Notes: generated by a model from the sequence alone, not told the origin. DNA of 64,000 nt from Thinopyrum elongatum (GCA_011799875.1 CM022303.1:295876362-295940361), one strand, 5' to 3'; counted from the stretch's first letter, positions 45,394 to 59,005 are shown. Numbers and translations: made by a program.

Positions 45394-46917
45394 TGATAAC
45401 CTACAATTATAGGGGATCAATTGTAGCTTTCTCGATAAATAAGAGTGTTGAACCCAACGAAGAGGTAAAGGTAGAATCAATAGTCCCTTCAAGTTCTATC
45501 GACCACCGATACAACTCTACGCACACTTAATGTCCGCTTTACCTAGAACAAGTATGAAACTATTTTGTAGGTGATAGGATAAGTTTGCAAGAATAAAACT
45601 AGAAGTACTTTGCAAGAATAAAACTACGAGTAATTTGCAAGATAATAAAAGTTAGTTGTTTAGTAGAGAGCTTTTTGTCACACAAGAAAGTTATTTGTCC
45701 CTAGGCAATCGATAACTAGACCGGTAATCATTATTGCAATTTTATATGAGAGAGAGGCATGAGGTAACATACTTTTTGTGCTTGGATCATACACACTTAT
45801 GATTGGAACTCTAGCAAGCATCCGCAACTACCAAAGATCATTAAGGTAAAACCCAACCATAGCATTATGTATCAAGTCCTCTTTTCTCCCATACGCAATA
45901 ACCCACTTACTCGGGTATAAGCTTATGTCACTCTCGCCACCCACCATAAGAGAATCATGAACGTATTGCAACACCCTACAACGGGAATTCCACACGCTTG
46001 CGCGACATGGAGGGCACCATAGGACAGCACCAAAATAAAACATACAACTCAAACCAATCACGATCATCAATCAACCCAAAGGACAAAACAAATCTACTCA
46101 AACATCATAGGATGGCCATACATCATTGGATAATAACACATAGCATTAAGCACCATGTTTAAGTAGAGATTACAGCGGGTAGAAGAGAGGTTACACCGCT
46201 GCATAGAGGGGGAGAGAGAGTTGGTGTTGACGGCGGCGAAGTTGTTGGTGTAGATTGTCGTCACGATGATTGCCCCGGCGGCGTTCCGGCGCCACCGGGA
46301 GAGAGGGGGAGAGAGCCCTCCTCCTTCTTATTCTTCATTGGCCTCCCCTAGATTGGAGGAGGTTTTCCCCTCTGAACCTTGGCCTCCATGGCACCTGGAG
46401 GGGCGAGAGCCCCTCCGAGATTGGATCTCTCTCTCTCTCTGTTCTCTTCTATTTCACGTTCCTGTTTTCTGGCCGAAAACCGTTTCTTAAATTCACGGAG
46501 ATCCATAACTTCGATTGGGCTGTAATTTTAACATGATTTTTTTTCCAGATATTATCTTTCTTGCGGAGAAAGAAGGGTAGCAACCGACCTATGAGGTGCT
46601 CACCACCCACCACCGCACGCCTGGGGGGCCGCGCCCTAGTGTCTTGTGGAGGCTGTGGGCCTCTGTTTGCGTTGATTCTACCTTCCAAAAATCACATATA
46701 TTCTAAAATAATTCTCCGTAAAATTTTATTGCATCTGGACTTCGTTTGATATGGATTTTCTGCGAAACAAGAAACATGCAACAAACAGAAACTGGCACTG
46801 GGCACTGGATCAATATGTTAGTCCCAAAAATAATATAAAAAGTTGCCAAAAGTATATGAAAATTTTAGAATATTGGCATGAAACAATATAAAATATAGAT
46901 ACGACGGAGACGTATCA
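45394..46917 (-). repeat. 3' LTR of the minus-strand Athila-group element
   Basis: 1524 bp, TGATAACCTACAATTATAGG...GGAGACGTATCA (plus strand). It contains a (CT)n run near 46425-46440. Confidence 0.95.
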
Positions 46918-49461
46918 GCATCCCCAAGCTTAATTCATGCTCGTCCTCGAGTAGGTAAATGATAAAAAAGATAAATTTTGATGTGGAATGCTACCTAGCA
47001 TGATCTTGATCATGTAATCTAATCATGGCATGAATATTAAGATATGAGTGATTCAAAGCAATTGTCTATAATTTGACATAAATACATTAATACTCAAGCA
47101 TCCCAACAAACAATCATGTCTTTCAGAATAACAATGCTAAAGAACATTATCCCTAGCTTGTCATGCTCAATCATTGATCCATTTATGAAACACACTCAAT
47201 ATTAGCTACACCCAATGCACAAGTATGACAATAGTGCTCTCCAGTTGGTGCTTATAAGAGAAGGTGAAGACTCAAAATAAAAATAAAAATTGCATAAAAG
47301 TAAATAGATAGGCCCTTCGTAGAGGGAAGAAGAGATTTGCAGAGGTGCCAGAGCTCAAAGCTTAAATTAGAGATAAAATTGTTTTGAGAGGCATGCTTTT
47401 CCTGTCAATGCTATGACCGAGAGTTCCCAACATCTTCCATGCTAGACACATTATAGGTGGATCCCAAACAGAAAATAAAGTTCATTTCCTTTCCACCATT
47501 CTTTCACAATCCATGGCTAGCCGTATCCACGGGTGCCTTCCATATGAACACTTTCCAAGGAATTTTGTTATTATTATTTTTGATTCATTGTGGGACTGGG
47601 CATCCCTAATACCTGCCACTTTCTCGTGCAATGACAAGTGAATAAACATTCATCGTGAGAATAACCAGCCTAGCATGGAAAATATTGGCCACCCCCTTCC
47701 GCCACATGAGCGGTACAGGCACACAAAATGGAAAATTATTTTGAATAATTAGAGTTGGCACATGCAAATTTACTTGGGACGGCACGTGAATACCGCATAT
47801 AGGTAGATATGGTGGACTCATATGGCACAACTTTGGGTTTAAGGAGTTGGATGCACAAGCAGCATTCCCGCTTAGTACATATGGAGGCTAGCAAATAGAT
47901 TGAGAAGCGACCAACCAAAAAGCGAAGACGGTCATAAACATGCATTGAACATAACTAACACTGAATAATGCACCATAAGTAGGATATAACTTCGTTGCAT
48001 AACTATGGACTTTACGTGCATGCATAGGGAATCACAAACCTTAACACCAATATTCTTACTAAACCAGAATCATTCACTAGTACCTCCCACATATTACTAT
48101 CTCTATATTGTAAAACTATTGCAAGGAATCAAACATATCATATTCAGTGATCTACAAGTTTTATGTAGGATTTTCTGACTAACCATGTGAATGACCAATT
48201 CATGTTGACTCTCTAAATAGATATAAGTGAAGCATGAGAGTTCAATTCTTTCTTCAAAAGATCATGCTCTAATAAATATAAGTGAAGAAAAAGAGCATTC
48301 TATAAATAACGGTTTTCCATATGTAGAGAAACATGCAATCCAAACTTCAAATGATATAAGTGAAGCACATGAAGCATTCTATAAAGCCATACTCAAAAGA
48401 TATAAGTGAAGTGCATGAAGCATTCTATAAATCAACCAAGGACTATCTCATACGAGCATGGTGCATAAAAGAAAAGGGAAAAATAAACACAAAAGACGCT
48501 CCAAGAATTTGCGCATATCATGTGACGAATAAAAATATAGCTCCAAGTAAAATTACCGATGGTCGTTAGAAGAAAGAGGGGATGCCTTCCGGGGCATCCC
48601 CAAGCTTAATTAATTGGGAGTCCTTGAATATTACCTTGGGGTGCCTCAGGCATCCCCCAGCTTAGGCTCTTGCAACTCCTTATTCCTTCATCCATCGTGA
48701 TCTCACCCAAAACTTGAAAACTTCAATCACACAAAACTTAACAAAACCCTCGTGAGATCCGTTAGTATAATAAAGCAAATCACTACTTTAAGTACTGTTG
48801 AAAACCCATTCATATTTTATTTTTTGCACTATACCTACTCTATTCTAACTTCTCCATGTCTTATACCACCGATACAATCCATAGTTCCATCAAACACAAG
48901 CAAAACAATGCATCAAAAACAGAATCTGTCAAAAACAGGACAGTCTGTAGCAATCTGAATATTGACCATAATTCTGTAACTCCAAAAATTCTGAAAAATT
49001 AGGAACAAATAAAAAATTCTCATAGTAGTACTGTGTAAAAATTTCAGAAACTTTTGACGGTCCAGTAAAAAATTTAAATTCAAGCACTACAGCCAAAGTT
49101 TCTGTTTTTGCACCGCACATACCAAACAAGCAATCTAAACATCCTAAAGGAAAATCTTGGCACATTATTTTTATAATACAATGGATTTGTACAAGTTGAT
49201 AATTATTTTTGTTAAAAAGTTTCTGTAATCAAGGTTTGCAAAGTTTCCATGGGCATGAACAAAGATCAAGGAGCTCCCCTACTTCAACGGTGCTCGTCTT
49301 TCTCACTTTCACTTTTCTTTTTGAAAAGTTTTTAGGTTCCCCTCTATATTTTTTTTAAACCTTTTTAAAAGCACACAACAGAAATAAATGACTCTCTAAA
49401 ACTTCCGGGTTGTCTCCCTGGCAACACTTTCTCTAAAGCCATTAAGCTAGGCATAAAGTGC
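46918..49461 (-). other. Non-coding 3' internal region with PPT and PPT-like copies
   Basis: The PPT adjoining the LTR is at 46918-46932. Similar motifs lie at 48592-48608 and 48649-48664. A hairpin made from GGGGATGCC...GGCATCCCC is at 48578-48601. Four ATATAAGTGAAG motifs occur between about 48219 and 48410. It is collinear with 14558-17265 of the Sabrina-like element. No ORF is supported. Confidence 0.75.
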
Positions 49462-50830
49462 TCAAGTAATGGATCCACCCGGATCCCAAGGTATATCAAA
49501 GCCAATTTTAATTAACGATGATTTGTAATTTAGTAGTGAGCACAAATCAACATATATCATGCAACAACAAAGTCTAACTATCTTCCTATGCATCGGCATG
49601 TCATAAAAGAACAATTCATGCACATCAAGTGAAGGCCAATGCATAACATAAGTAGTTTCTTGCAATCCTATCATACTGGAAACATAGAGAGGTGGAGATG
49701 TAGCTCCTCTCTCATAATAATTGCAAGTAGGAGCAGCAAGCACATGCATATTACATTCATCAAAATCATCATGTGTAGTAGTAAAACGCAACCCATCAAT
49801 ATAATCCTTAATAAGTGCAAACTTCTCCGGTATAGTGTAGTTGGGAGAATTCAAAAAGATAATAGGACTATCATGCGTGGGTGCAATAGCAACAATTTCA
49901 TTCTTAACATTTGGAACTATGGAAAGTTCATCTCCATAATCATCATTCATATTGGCATCATGGCCACAAGCATAACAAGCATCAATTTCATCAAAAAGGG
50001 ATATTTCGAATGAATCAACGGGATCATAGCAATCATCATAGCATTCATCCTTCGGTAAGAAGGAAGGGACATTAAACAATATATGAGTTGAAGAGTTACT
50101 CTCATTAGAAGGTGAGCACGGGTGATCAATCTGCTCTTCCTCCTTTTGTTCTTCGCTCTCCTCCTCATCTTTTTCATCTAATGAGCTCACAATTTCAGCA
50201 ATTTCTTCTTCCATAGTTTCCTGCAAAATATTAGTCTCTTCTTAGACAGCGGAGACTTCCTCAATAAATGCATCAATATCAGAATTGTATTTATAATTCT
50301 CATAGCAATATTTAAGTATAGCAAAATTTTCAGGTCTATAAACAACATGATCAAAATCTTCATACTTTTCAAACAAAGATTCAATTTCATAAGCACCCTT
50401 AAAAGCAACAAATTCTTCTATCCGTTTCACATCATAGTAATCATATATACCATTAGCATAAGAAGCCAAGGTTTCATTATCATTAAATTCACATGAAAAG
50501 GGAAGGTGTGGAGCCTTCATCCTAGAGCAACAAGTATAATCATATCTCAAGCATAAATCCCAAGCATACCATTGCAAATAATTAATTTTATCCCATAAGA
50601 GTTTCCTTTTTTGAGACAAGCGATAATCCCTAAAGTATTCACGTTGATCCAACGTGTCTCCCATTATCAAGTTTAATGGGGGTTTTCTCAATATTATAAA
50701 AGTAGTGTTTAATATTTTCCACATAACGAGCATCGAGGGTTTTAGGAGGGTCCCCATCTCCATGAGTAGCTAGTACAACTATTTTTTTGGTATTTCGTGT
50801 TCCATATCCATAACTAAAGATATAAAACAA
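49462..50830 (-). pseudogene. ORF of the minus-strand Athila-group element
   Basis: The likely start is at 50830, with a frameshift near 50665. Then one frame runs from about 50665 to 49462 with a single internal TAA at 50242-50244. The N-terminal half has DQREYFRDYRLSQKRKLLWD and YNSDIDAFIEEVS. The C-terminal half is acidic (EEESEEQKEEEQIDHPCSPS) then YDPVDSFEISLFDEIDACYA, and ends WDPGGSIT. No zinc knuckle or enzyme motif is visible. I recognise the sequence class from Triticeae non-autonomous elements, but its role is unknown. Confidence 0.65.
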
Positions 50831-50904
50831 CTTAGAACAGAAAATAAAAACTACTTAGCGATAAAGCAAACAAGCACACACGAGAATATCAACCCCACGC
50901 TATT

Positions 50905-50925
50905 GCTCCCCGGCAACGGCGCCAG
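50905..50925 (-). promoter_or_regulatory. Primer-binding site of the minus-strand Athila-group element
   Basis: The minus strand reads CTGGCGCCGTTGCCGGGGAG, ten bases after the LTR end. Intact version of the Athila-group PBS. Confidence 0.92.
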
Positions 50926-50935
50926 AAAAAGGTCT

Positions 50936-52440
50936 TGATAACCCACTAGTATAGGGGATCAATTGTAGCTTTTTCGATAACAAGAGTGTCCAACCCAACG
51001 AGGAGCTAAAGGTAGACTCAATATTCCCTTAAAGTTCTATCGTCCATCAATACAACTCTACGCACACTTAACGTTCGCTTTACCTAGAACAAGTATGAAA
51101 CTATTGTGTAGGTGATAGGCTAAGTTTGCAAGAATAAAACTAGAAGTACTTTGCAAGAATAAACTACAAGTAATTTGCAAGATAATTAAAGTTAGTTGTT
51201 TAGTAGAGAGCTTTTTGCCACACAAAAAAGTTATTTGTCCCTAGGCAATCGAGAACTAGACCAGTAATCATTATTGCAATTTTATATGAGGGAGAGTCAT
51301 GAGCTAACATACTTTTCGTACTTGGATCATATGCACTTATGATTGGAACTCTAGACAACATCCGCAACTACCAAAGATCATTAAGGTAAAACCCAACCAT
51401 AGCATTATGTATCCAGTCCTCTTTACTCCCATATGCAACAACCCACTTACTCGGGTATAAGCTTCTGTCACTCTCACCACCCACCATAAGAGAATCATGA
51501 ACGTATTGCAACACCCTACAGCGGGAATCCCACACACTTGCGCGACACAAAGGGCACCATAGGATAGCACCAAAATAAAACATACAACTCAAACCAATCA
51601 TGATCATCAATCAACCCATAGAACAAAACAAATCTACTCAAATATCATAGGATGGCCATACATCATTGGATAATAACATATAGCATTAAGCACCATGTTT
51701 AAGTAGAGATTACAGCGGGCAGAAGAGAGGTTATACCACTGCATAGAGGGGGAGAGAGTTGGTGTTGACGGCGGCGAAGTTGTTGGTGTAGATTGCCGTC
51801 ACGACGATTGCACCGGCGCCATTCCGGCGCCACCGGGAGAGAGGGGGACAGAGCCCCCTCCTCCTTCTTCTTCCTTCGTCTTGCCCTAGATTGGAGGAGG
51901 TTTTCCCCTCTGGACCTTGGCCTCCATGGCACTCGGAGGGGCGAGAGCCCCTCCGAGATTGGATCTCTCTCTCTGTTCTCTTCTGTTTCACGTTCCTGTT
52001 TTCTGGCCGAAAACCGTTTCTTAAATTCCCGGAGATCCGTAACTCCGATTGGGCTGAAATTTTAACAAGATTTTTCCGGATATTATCTTTCTTGCGGCGA
52101 AATAAGGGCAGCAACCGACCTACGAGGTGCTCACCACCCACTACCGCGCTCCTGGGGGGTGCCTTGGTGTCTTGTGGAGGCTGTGGGCCTCCGTTTGCAT
52201 TGATTCCACCTCCCAAAAATCACATATATTCTCAAATAATTCTCCAAAAAAATTTATTGCATGGACTTCGTTTGATATGGATTTTCTGTGAAATAAAAGA
52301 CATGCAACAAACAAGAACTAGCACTGGGCAGTGGATTAATATGTTAGTCCCAAAAATAATATAAAATGTTGCCAAAAGTATATGTTTGTAGAATATTTGC
52401 ATGAAACAATCAAAAATTATAATATGACGGAGAAGTATCA
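50936..52440 (-). repeat. 5' LTR of the minus-strand Athila-group element
   Basis: 1505 bp, TGATAACCCACTAGTATAGG...GACGGAGAAGTATCA (plus strand), homologous to 45394-46917. Confidence 0.95.
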
Positions 52441-54329
52441 CTCAGCATGTCCCGATGACTAATGAAACTGAAGAGGATGTGGACATTGATGTTTCGACTA
52501 CACCACCTATCCACGATGAATTTTGGGAAGCAACACACCCAAATTCACCCCTCACCACACCTCTGACTCAAATACCATAGTCGCCCGTGTGCACTGAAGA
52601 AGTTCACACTAGTTCTGAAGAACGTCATCCTTCTCTTCAGACCATTGCTGAAGAAATCCTAGCCACATCAACTGAAGAAGTGGCTCAATAGGATCTTATA
52701 GTGGATGTAATCACGTCAACTCCTTAGCAAGAAGAATCAGTTCCTTAAGCAGATACTGACACAGTTCCAACTGCTACTGCTAAAGAAATTGCCAAATCAA
52801 ATGCCATCACCGATCCAAATGACTCTACTGGCTCTCCAAGGCTAATATTTGATGTGCGACCAAAGAAGATAAATCTTCAGCCAGTTCTGGTTATGCCCAA
52901 GATTGGCAGAAGCCTCAGGTGGCCGCAGTTCGATAATGCCAAGTTCTTCAAAGAGAAGAATTTCTTCATAGGCGAGTCCCCTTATGACTCAACCAAAATC
53001 AGGCACCTGCGCTTCTGGACCAAGACACAAATGAACTTCTATGCATCTTTGTTGTTTGAGAAGAACAAGATCTTCCCGCATCGTCACATTCCTCATGTGG
53101 ACATGGAGTCTATTCCATGCTTCCAGCCTATGTTGGCCATTCTTCATGATGCTAGGTTGCTCAGCTTCTGTTCGGATGTTTGTGACTGGAATGAAGAACT
53201 AATTCTTTAGTTCTATACCACAGTGCACTTGTCAGGCAATGCTGATGACATTTTGACATGGGCTCTTGACTGGATGAGTGAAGACACACACTATAAGGCA
53301 CCTGTTGACGAACTAGTTCGTGCTCTTCCAGTGGATCCACCCCAAGAAGAAGCAAAAAACGTCTATGCAGAACCAGAATTGCCCAATCATTTGACGCAAG
53401 TGCTGATGAAGCTATTGGCTAAAGGAGAAGCTCAGAGAACCACCTTCCTGGTGAAGGATTTATTGTATGTTCCACTCACTGTTTATCGTATTCTAGCCAA
53501 AACCCTCAGTCCCATAAAAGGACACAATTCAGCCACTGAAGAAGTTGTGGGACTCATGAAGAATCTGCTCTTTCAAATTATACATGGTACTCCCATCAAC
53601 ATACATGAGTTCTTCATGAGGACTTTGGTCACCGTGGCCCAATCACCCTTTGATCTGAAGCCATATGCTCCATGGATCATGAGATTCATCAGATCCAGAT
53701 CTTCAATCCACTACAAGGCAGATTGTCAGAATCATCTCAGTTTTATGCCAGAGGTAGAAATTCTTCAAAGCACAATCTCCTCAGTACCTGGCAAAGGCAA
53801 GGAAATCATTGCTGAAGGACCCCTTGATGGAAATTTTTGTCAGCCTGCCTCCCAATCTACTGGTGATGAAACTACAAGCCAGGAGACAAAAGCAAAGGCA
53901 TCAATGCATATTCCTTAGACAGAAGCACCGCATATCATGACTGACCGTGAACTCCTCATCAGCTTGCACCAGAAGATTGACAGGAATCATGACTGGACAA
54001 AGCGTCAACTTGCTGCTATTCATATGCATAATGCTGTCCGAAAGAACCACTACTACGCCCATGAGATATTTGATAGAACATGGGCCATATTATCACATCT
54101 GAAGACTGATGAAGAACTTTTCGTGATGGACTTCCAGATGAACTTTGATTGGTCGGTACCGCCCAGGAAGAAGTTCAAGAAAGTTCAAGTTCCTCCTCTC
54201 GTCCCAAGCTTGGTGTCTCCTTCGCGTTCCACTGACGAAAATGAAGACGTTGACGACACTGCTGCTGGCCCCTCTACTTCACGCGACCCCGACACCAACG
54301 CTGGCGCTCCTCCAAATTCCTCAATATGA
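52441..54329 (+). pseudogene. Sirevirus extra ORF, part 3
   Basis: One reading frame of 629 codons from 52443 to the natural stop at 54327-54329, with six in-frame stops and no frameshift: TAG 52578, 52689, 52725, 53208, 53916 and TAA 52746. All fit glutamine codons after C-to-T change. Sequence landmarks are LRFWTKTQMNFYASLLFEKN, LSGNADDILTWALDWMSED, FLVKDLLYVPLTVYRILAKT and DLKPYAPWIMRFIRSRSS, then a linker and MTDRELLISLHQKIDRNHDW. No membrane segment, signal peptide or known domain is visible. It sits where Sireviruses carry an env-like gene. Confidence 0.75.
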
Positions 54330-54849
54330 TATTCTTCAGGGGCGTTAGTCCTAAGTTTCATCTCCTTTTGTTCATTTGATGACAAAGGGGGAGAATTTGA
54401 GTTAGTCTTCAAGCGGGTCTTTATATGGGCTGTTTTTGCTAAGTTGCAACTCTTGGTTTTCATTCGATTCGCTCTGCGATGAGATGTAACTTAATACCTG
54501 TTGGTGGTCTGACTCTTTTGCTACATTTCATATGCATGCTCTGATCCTCAATATTAGATGCTCATGCATGTTGTATTTCGTCAGACACCAATTTTCATCA
54601 TGCATTCAAATTCTTCAAATATCCTATGATCATGCATGATTGTATTCCAAGATATAGGGGGAGATCTCCAGAATTCCAACCTGTCATGTGCATTTGCAAT
54701 CCCAAGAAAATTCATCATGTGCACATCTTCAGGGGGAGTTCCTCAATATCTTGCAACCAATTTCTTCATACTCTGTACTTACACTTCCATTATTTTACTC
54801 CCGTTGAAAACTTAACCAATTTGTCATCAATCACCAAAAAGGGGGAGAT
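54330..54849 (+). promoter_or_regulatory. Multiple polypurine tracts of the Sirevirus-like element
   Basis: GGGGGAG-cored motifs at 54384-54395, 54654-54664, 54730-54738 and 54836-54849, the last directly against the LTR. Repeated PPTs in this region are a known Sirevirus feature. The rest of the segment is non-coding. Confidence 0.88.
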
Positions 54850-56249
54850 TGTAAGTGCATAAAGTGCCCCCTTAGTGGTTTTGGAGTATTGAAGACAAAT
54901 AGGTTGAGGGACTAATGTGTTTATCAGTGTGCACAGGAGTTATAGTCCCTGAAGAGTTGGCTTAACCCATGGAAGACGACCCCTAAAAATATATTTCTTC
55001 AAGTGAAGAATTTGGTGATGAAATTGGTACGACCTTTGAAGAAATTGACGTGAAGACTTTGAAGCTTGAAGACTTTTGTTTTCGTAGTTTCTTTCTTCTT
55101 ATTTGAGTCATAGGAAAATCTGTGCTATTAAAGGGGATCTAGGTGAAACATAGTTCACATTTCCAAAGTGATGCTCAAACCTATACTTACTCTAACCGCT
55201 TCGAGTGAAGCCTTTGGAAATCTCCGGTAGAACTGACGAATTTGCTAATGGTAATGACGAAGTTCATCTGGCCGCTGACGAATTTGGTCAGGCTGAGGAG
55301 TTAGGATTTCGCTAGTGCGATCTGCCTATCATGAGGAAATTGAGTGCCCCGACGAATTTGAGAGTTCAAATTTCCAACCTTTGCTGCGCTGCGTGCCAGC
55401 TGTTGAGTGGATCCTTATACTGACAACATTCATGTCTGAGAACGGCATTTATGACAATTCATGCCGGGTTGCCCCTGGCTATAAATAGCCGCCCCCACAA
55501 CCACTTGTTGGTTGGCTACTCTAGAGAGAATTTGGCACTTGTCATTTGAGAGCAATCCATCATCTGACGACTTTGAGAGAATCCAAGTGGGGAAAAACCC
55601 AACCAGAGCCAAAGTGATTGAGCATCACTGAAGAGATTGATCTGTGTGATCCGACGCCTGTTACCTTTGAAGACTGTCATTCTTCCAGACAGTTAGGCGC
55701 AAGTTCTGAGCACCCAAGAGTCATTGTGGTGTGCCGGTGAACAAGTCTGTGAAGGTTTTGGAAGTCTACCTTGAAGACTTACCATGAGTGATTGGGCAAG
55801 GTCTAAGTGACCTTGGCTCAAGAGGAATACGGTGAGGACTAAGTGTCCTCTGAGTTCATCTCAGCTACCTCAACTAGACATACAGTTGATATACGAAATG
55901 TAATTGGTCTAGCAAATCGTTGTGTCTTCATCGAGGTAACCTGGTTTCAAATTCCTCACCCTCACCTTAAGTATTTCCGCTACTGAAGAATTTGTGATCT
56001 ACTTTCTGAAGAACTTGAACTGGAGACTTTCATCTTGTTGTTTTTCATTTCTTCAGTTCATCTTCCTCATGCCTGTAGGCATGTATGTATGATTCCATGT
56101 TGTTCACCTGTATGTACCTTGTATGCATGCTTTCTGTTTCCGTGATGATTTAGTTCCCTCGCGTTTCTATTTCTTCACTCAGTTCTTCGTTAAATTCATC
56201 AGAGTTTGATGAATTTCGAAAAATCTCCATTCACCCCTCTCTGGTAGTA
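54850..56249 (+). repeat. 3' LTR of the Sirevirus-like element, main piece
   Basis: Begins TGTAAGTGCATAAAGTGCCC right after the PPT. The TATA box CTATAAATAG is at 55479-55488. It is cut at 56250 by the 4.5-kb unit and continues at 60742. Confidence 0.88.
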
Positions 56250-57928
56250 TGTAACACCCTGGTTTTCGCTCCTGTTTTTTTTCCTTCGCGGGATTTGACT
56301 CCAGTCTTTTTTCTCGGTGTTATCGGATTTCTTTAGCTCTTGGGTATATGAAGATGGTCATTTAACCTTGCCTTCCCTACCCAACCAGAGATTCTCTTCA
56401 GTCCAACCTTGCCACCCAAGATATATTCTCAGGGTTTTGCCACCGAAACCCTACCTTCCGAGTTGTCGGAAGGGAAACCCTAATCTCTTCCGTTACAAAG
56501 GAACCCCAATTTCCTTTGATCTGCTGACTCCCAAACTTCTCCCAGTGATCATCCTTTATCTATAAACCCTGGATATGCAAAAATATTGCCAAGTCATTTG
56601 CAATATTTTTCATTTATAATTAATTCCTTTTTCTGCCAGTTAAAGGAATTAAATCTAGGAAAATATCTATCCATCTCCAAAGTTCATGAAAACTTGTGGA
56701 GATATTCTTTGTGATCATATTGAGCTCCCATAAAAATATTCTTCATAATTAAATAGGGGAAACTGCATTTTCCTATTTAAAGCCAATATTGCATTTTGGG
56801 CAGTTTCTAAAGGAACTACCATTTTGGTAGACAGGAAGAATCCCAAATAAATTGTGGAGCTTCTCCCATCCATATCTTCACCATTTCCATCAAGAACCCA
56901 AGTTCCATAGTTCAAATTTTGAGCACAACATCAATTTGCAAATTCTGTCTAGTTGGGCAAATTGCAAAGGAAGTGCTTGAACCCTTGATCTATTTGAGCT
57001 GAAATTTTTCATGGTGATTAACATTGATAAATCACTCATGGAAACCAAAAACCAGCTCAATCCCTCTACCCATTCTCCCACAACATTTTTCCTAAGTTTC
57101 TGTCCATTTGGAACCTCTGTGAAGCAAGTACCATTTTGGTGTATCCAAATGGTATGAAACTTTTACAGTGGCTTCATATATCCAAATCACGACTCTCCAC
57201 CAAATTTCATCTCATTTCATAAAGCCATTTGAGCACAGGTTCAAATTCCAGTTTCTGGACCCACTTTTGGATTGTGAAGGAAGTGCTAGCTATATTGCTT
57301 CATTTGATCTGAAAATTTACCAGGGTAGTCACCTTGGTAGATCACTACTGCATGCCAAGTTCCAGCTCCTTTCACTCAGTGATCTCTCCAGAAATATCTA
57401 CAAACACCTTCATGTTAGAACATGTTTCTGGATATATCTCTCACCTCCCAGCCTTCCAGTTGAATCCAGTCACTCCTGGGGTCTACTTGACCTCTGAGTC
57501 ACACACTAGACAGGGTTCGTGTCAAAGACATGGCCGTGGCACCATATGCACGTGGTGACCGCGTGGACAGCATGCAGAAGCGGCGCTCCGCGTTCTGTCC
57601 TCATCGGGCAGCTCGTTCCGGCCAGCTCCGGCGTGTCCCGACGTGTCTAGTGGCTCCGCGACGTCCACGCCGACCCCCTCCAGCAGCTTCCCCCTCCCCC
57701 TTCGTCCTTCTCGTGCCACGGCATCCGCCGTCGCAGCACTGCTCACTCGTGACCGTTGTTGCTTTCATCCGGGTCCCTCTTTTCCCTTGGCTCCTTCCTC
57801 CCCGAGCCGTCCCCTCCCTCTGGCGTAGTCAGGTCCGTGCCGTGCACGACCAAAGCCACGTCACCGGCGCACCAGTGCGTGGCTAAGGCCGCCACGGCAG
57901 CCGTGCCTATCTGCTCGCCGTGGCTCGG

Positions 57929-57938
57929 CTATAAATAG
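57929..57938 (+). promoter_or_regulatory. TATA box of the 4.5-kb unit
   Basis: CTATAAATAG in a GC-rich context (GGCTCGGCTATAAATAGCCC), followed by C/A-rich sequence ACACCCACAGCCTCTCC as in a transcription start region. Copy 1 has a degenerate CTATTTAAGCC at the same place. Confidence 0.6.
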
Positions 57939-59005
57939 CCCTCCCCCGAGCCATTCGAGCACACCCACAGCCTCTCCTTCACCCTAGAACCCCGCCTCTC
58001 CACTCGACTGAGCTCGGGAAGCTCTCCTCGCCGCACATGGCCGCCGTCTCTAGCCGCTCAAAATTCGAGCACGTCCGAGCCCCTCCCCTCCCCATTTCTG
58101 CACCAGGGAAACAACCAAGACATGGCGAAGCCCTCCCGCACCTTCCCTTCTTCTCCCCGCCACCGTAGCGCCAAACCCATTGCCGCCCCAAAACCGCCGC
58201 CCACCACGGCCAGCGGCACGCTCACTCCCGCCCTCCTCGAGGTCCGTGCACCTCGGGGATGGATGCGGCTTGTCCTCCCGACCACGCCGGTAGGCCGAGC
58301 GCTGCGGGAGACGGCCGGAGCCGCCGGCAAACCTCGCCAGAGTTCGCCTCTGCTCCGGTCATGCACGAGCAGAAGGAAGACGAAGACGGCGACCCCTCCA
58401 GCTGGCCATAGACCCCAGCGGCCCCACCTGTCGGCGACGTCGGATTAAGTGGAGGCGCAATCCTCTGAATACGTTTTCATTCAGAGAAAGCGTATTCTAC
58501 CCTTCTTCGGTCCGAAGTACGTTTTCCCTGATAGAAGGCTTATTTCTCAAAAAGACGCGTGCAGTTTAAACAGTTAGGGACCTGTTGGTAAATATTTTTG
58601 CTACAAATTGGTCCCTGAACTTTAACCATCCGTATCTTTTCAACCGTAACTCTGATTCAGGTGAAACCAACGCTCACGTCTTCAGTTCGTCGAACTCGTC
58701 CCGATGGTATCATTTTCATAATGTTTACACATTCTAGACATGACCATTTTGCCCTTGCCTCTAAACAGCCCCTCCGGGAGAGAAACTTTTCCGGCGATCG
58801 TTTCCGCGGACTTTCCGCACCTCCTCCCGGTAGATCCTTCACCCCCAGGCAAGCCGACCATCTGATATATGCCCTAAAGCATTGCTCTGTGTTATTCTTG
58901 CGTGTTCAAATTATTATACTTATGCTTGTGTGTGTGGTGGTGAGCTGTATGTGATTCTGACAAACCCTTGCTTGCACTTTCTTCGATGACTGCACCACGC
59001 CTGTG

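Larger units (their letters stand above)
45394..52440 (-). mobile_element. Athila-group non-autonomous Gypsy element (complete, minus strand)
   Basis: 7047 bp with 3' LTR 45394-46917 and 5' LTR 50936-52440. The TSD is CTTAG/CTCAG (one C/T mismatch) at 45389-45393 and 52441-52445. The PBS lies beside the 5' LTR and the PPT beside the 3' LTR. One broken ORF is present and no pol. It is inserted in the Sirevirus extra ORF, whose frame resumes at 52443. Confidence 0.93.
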
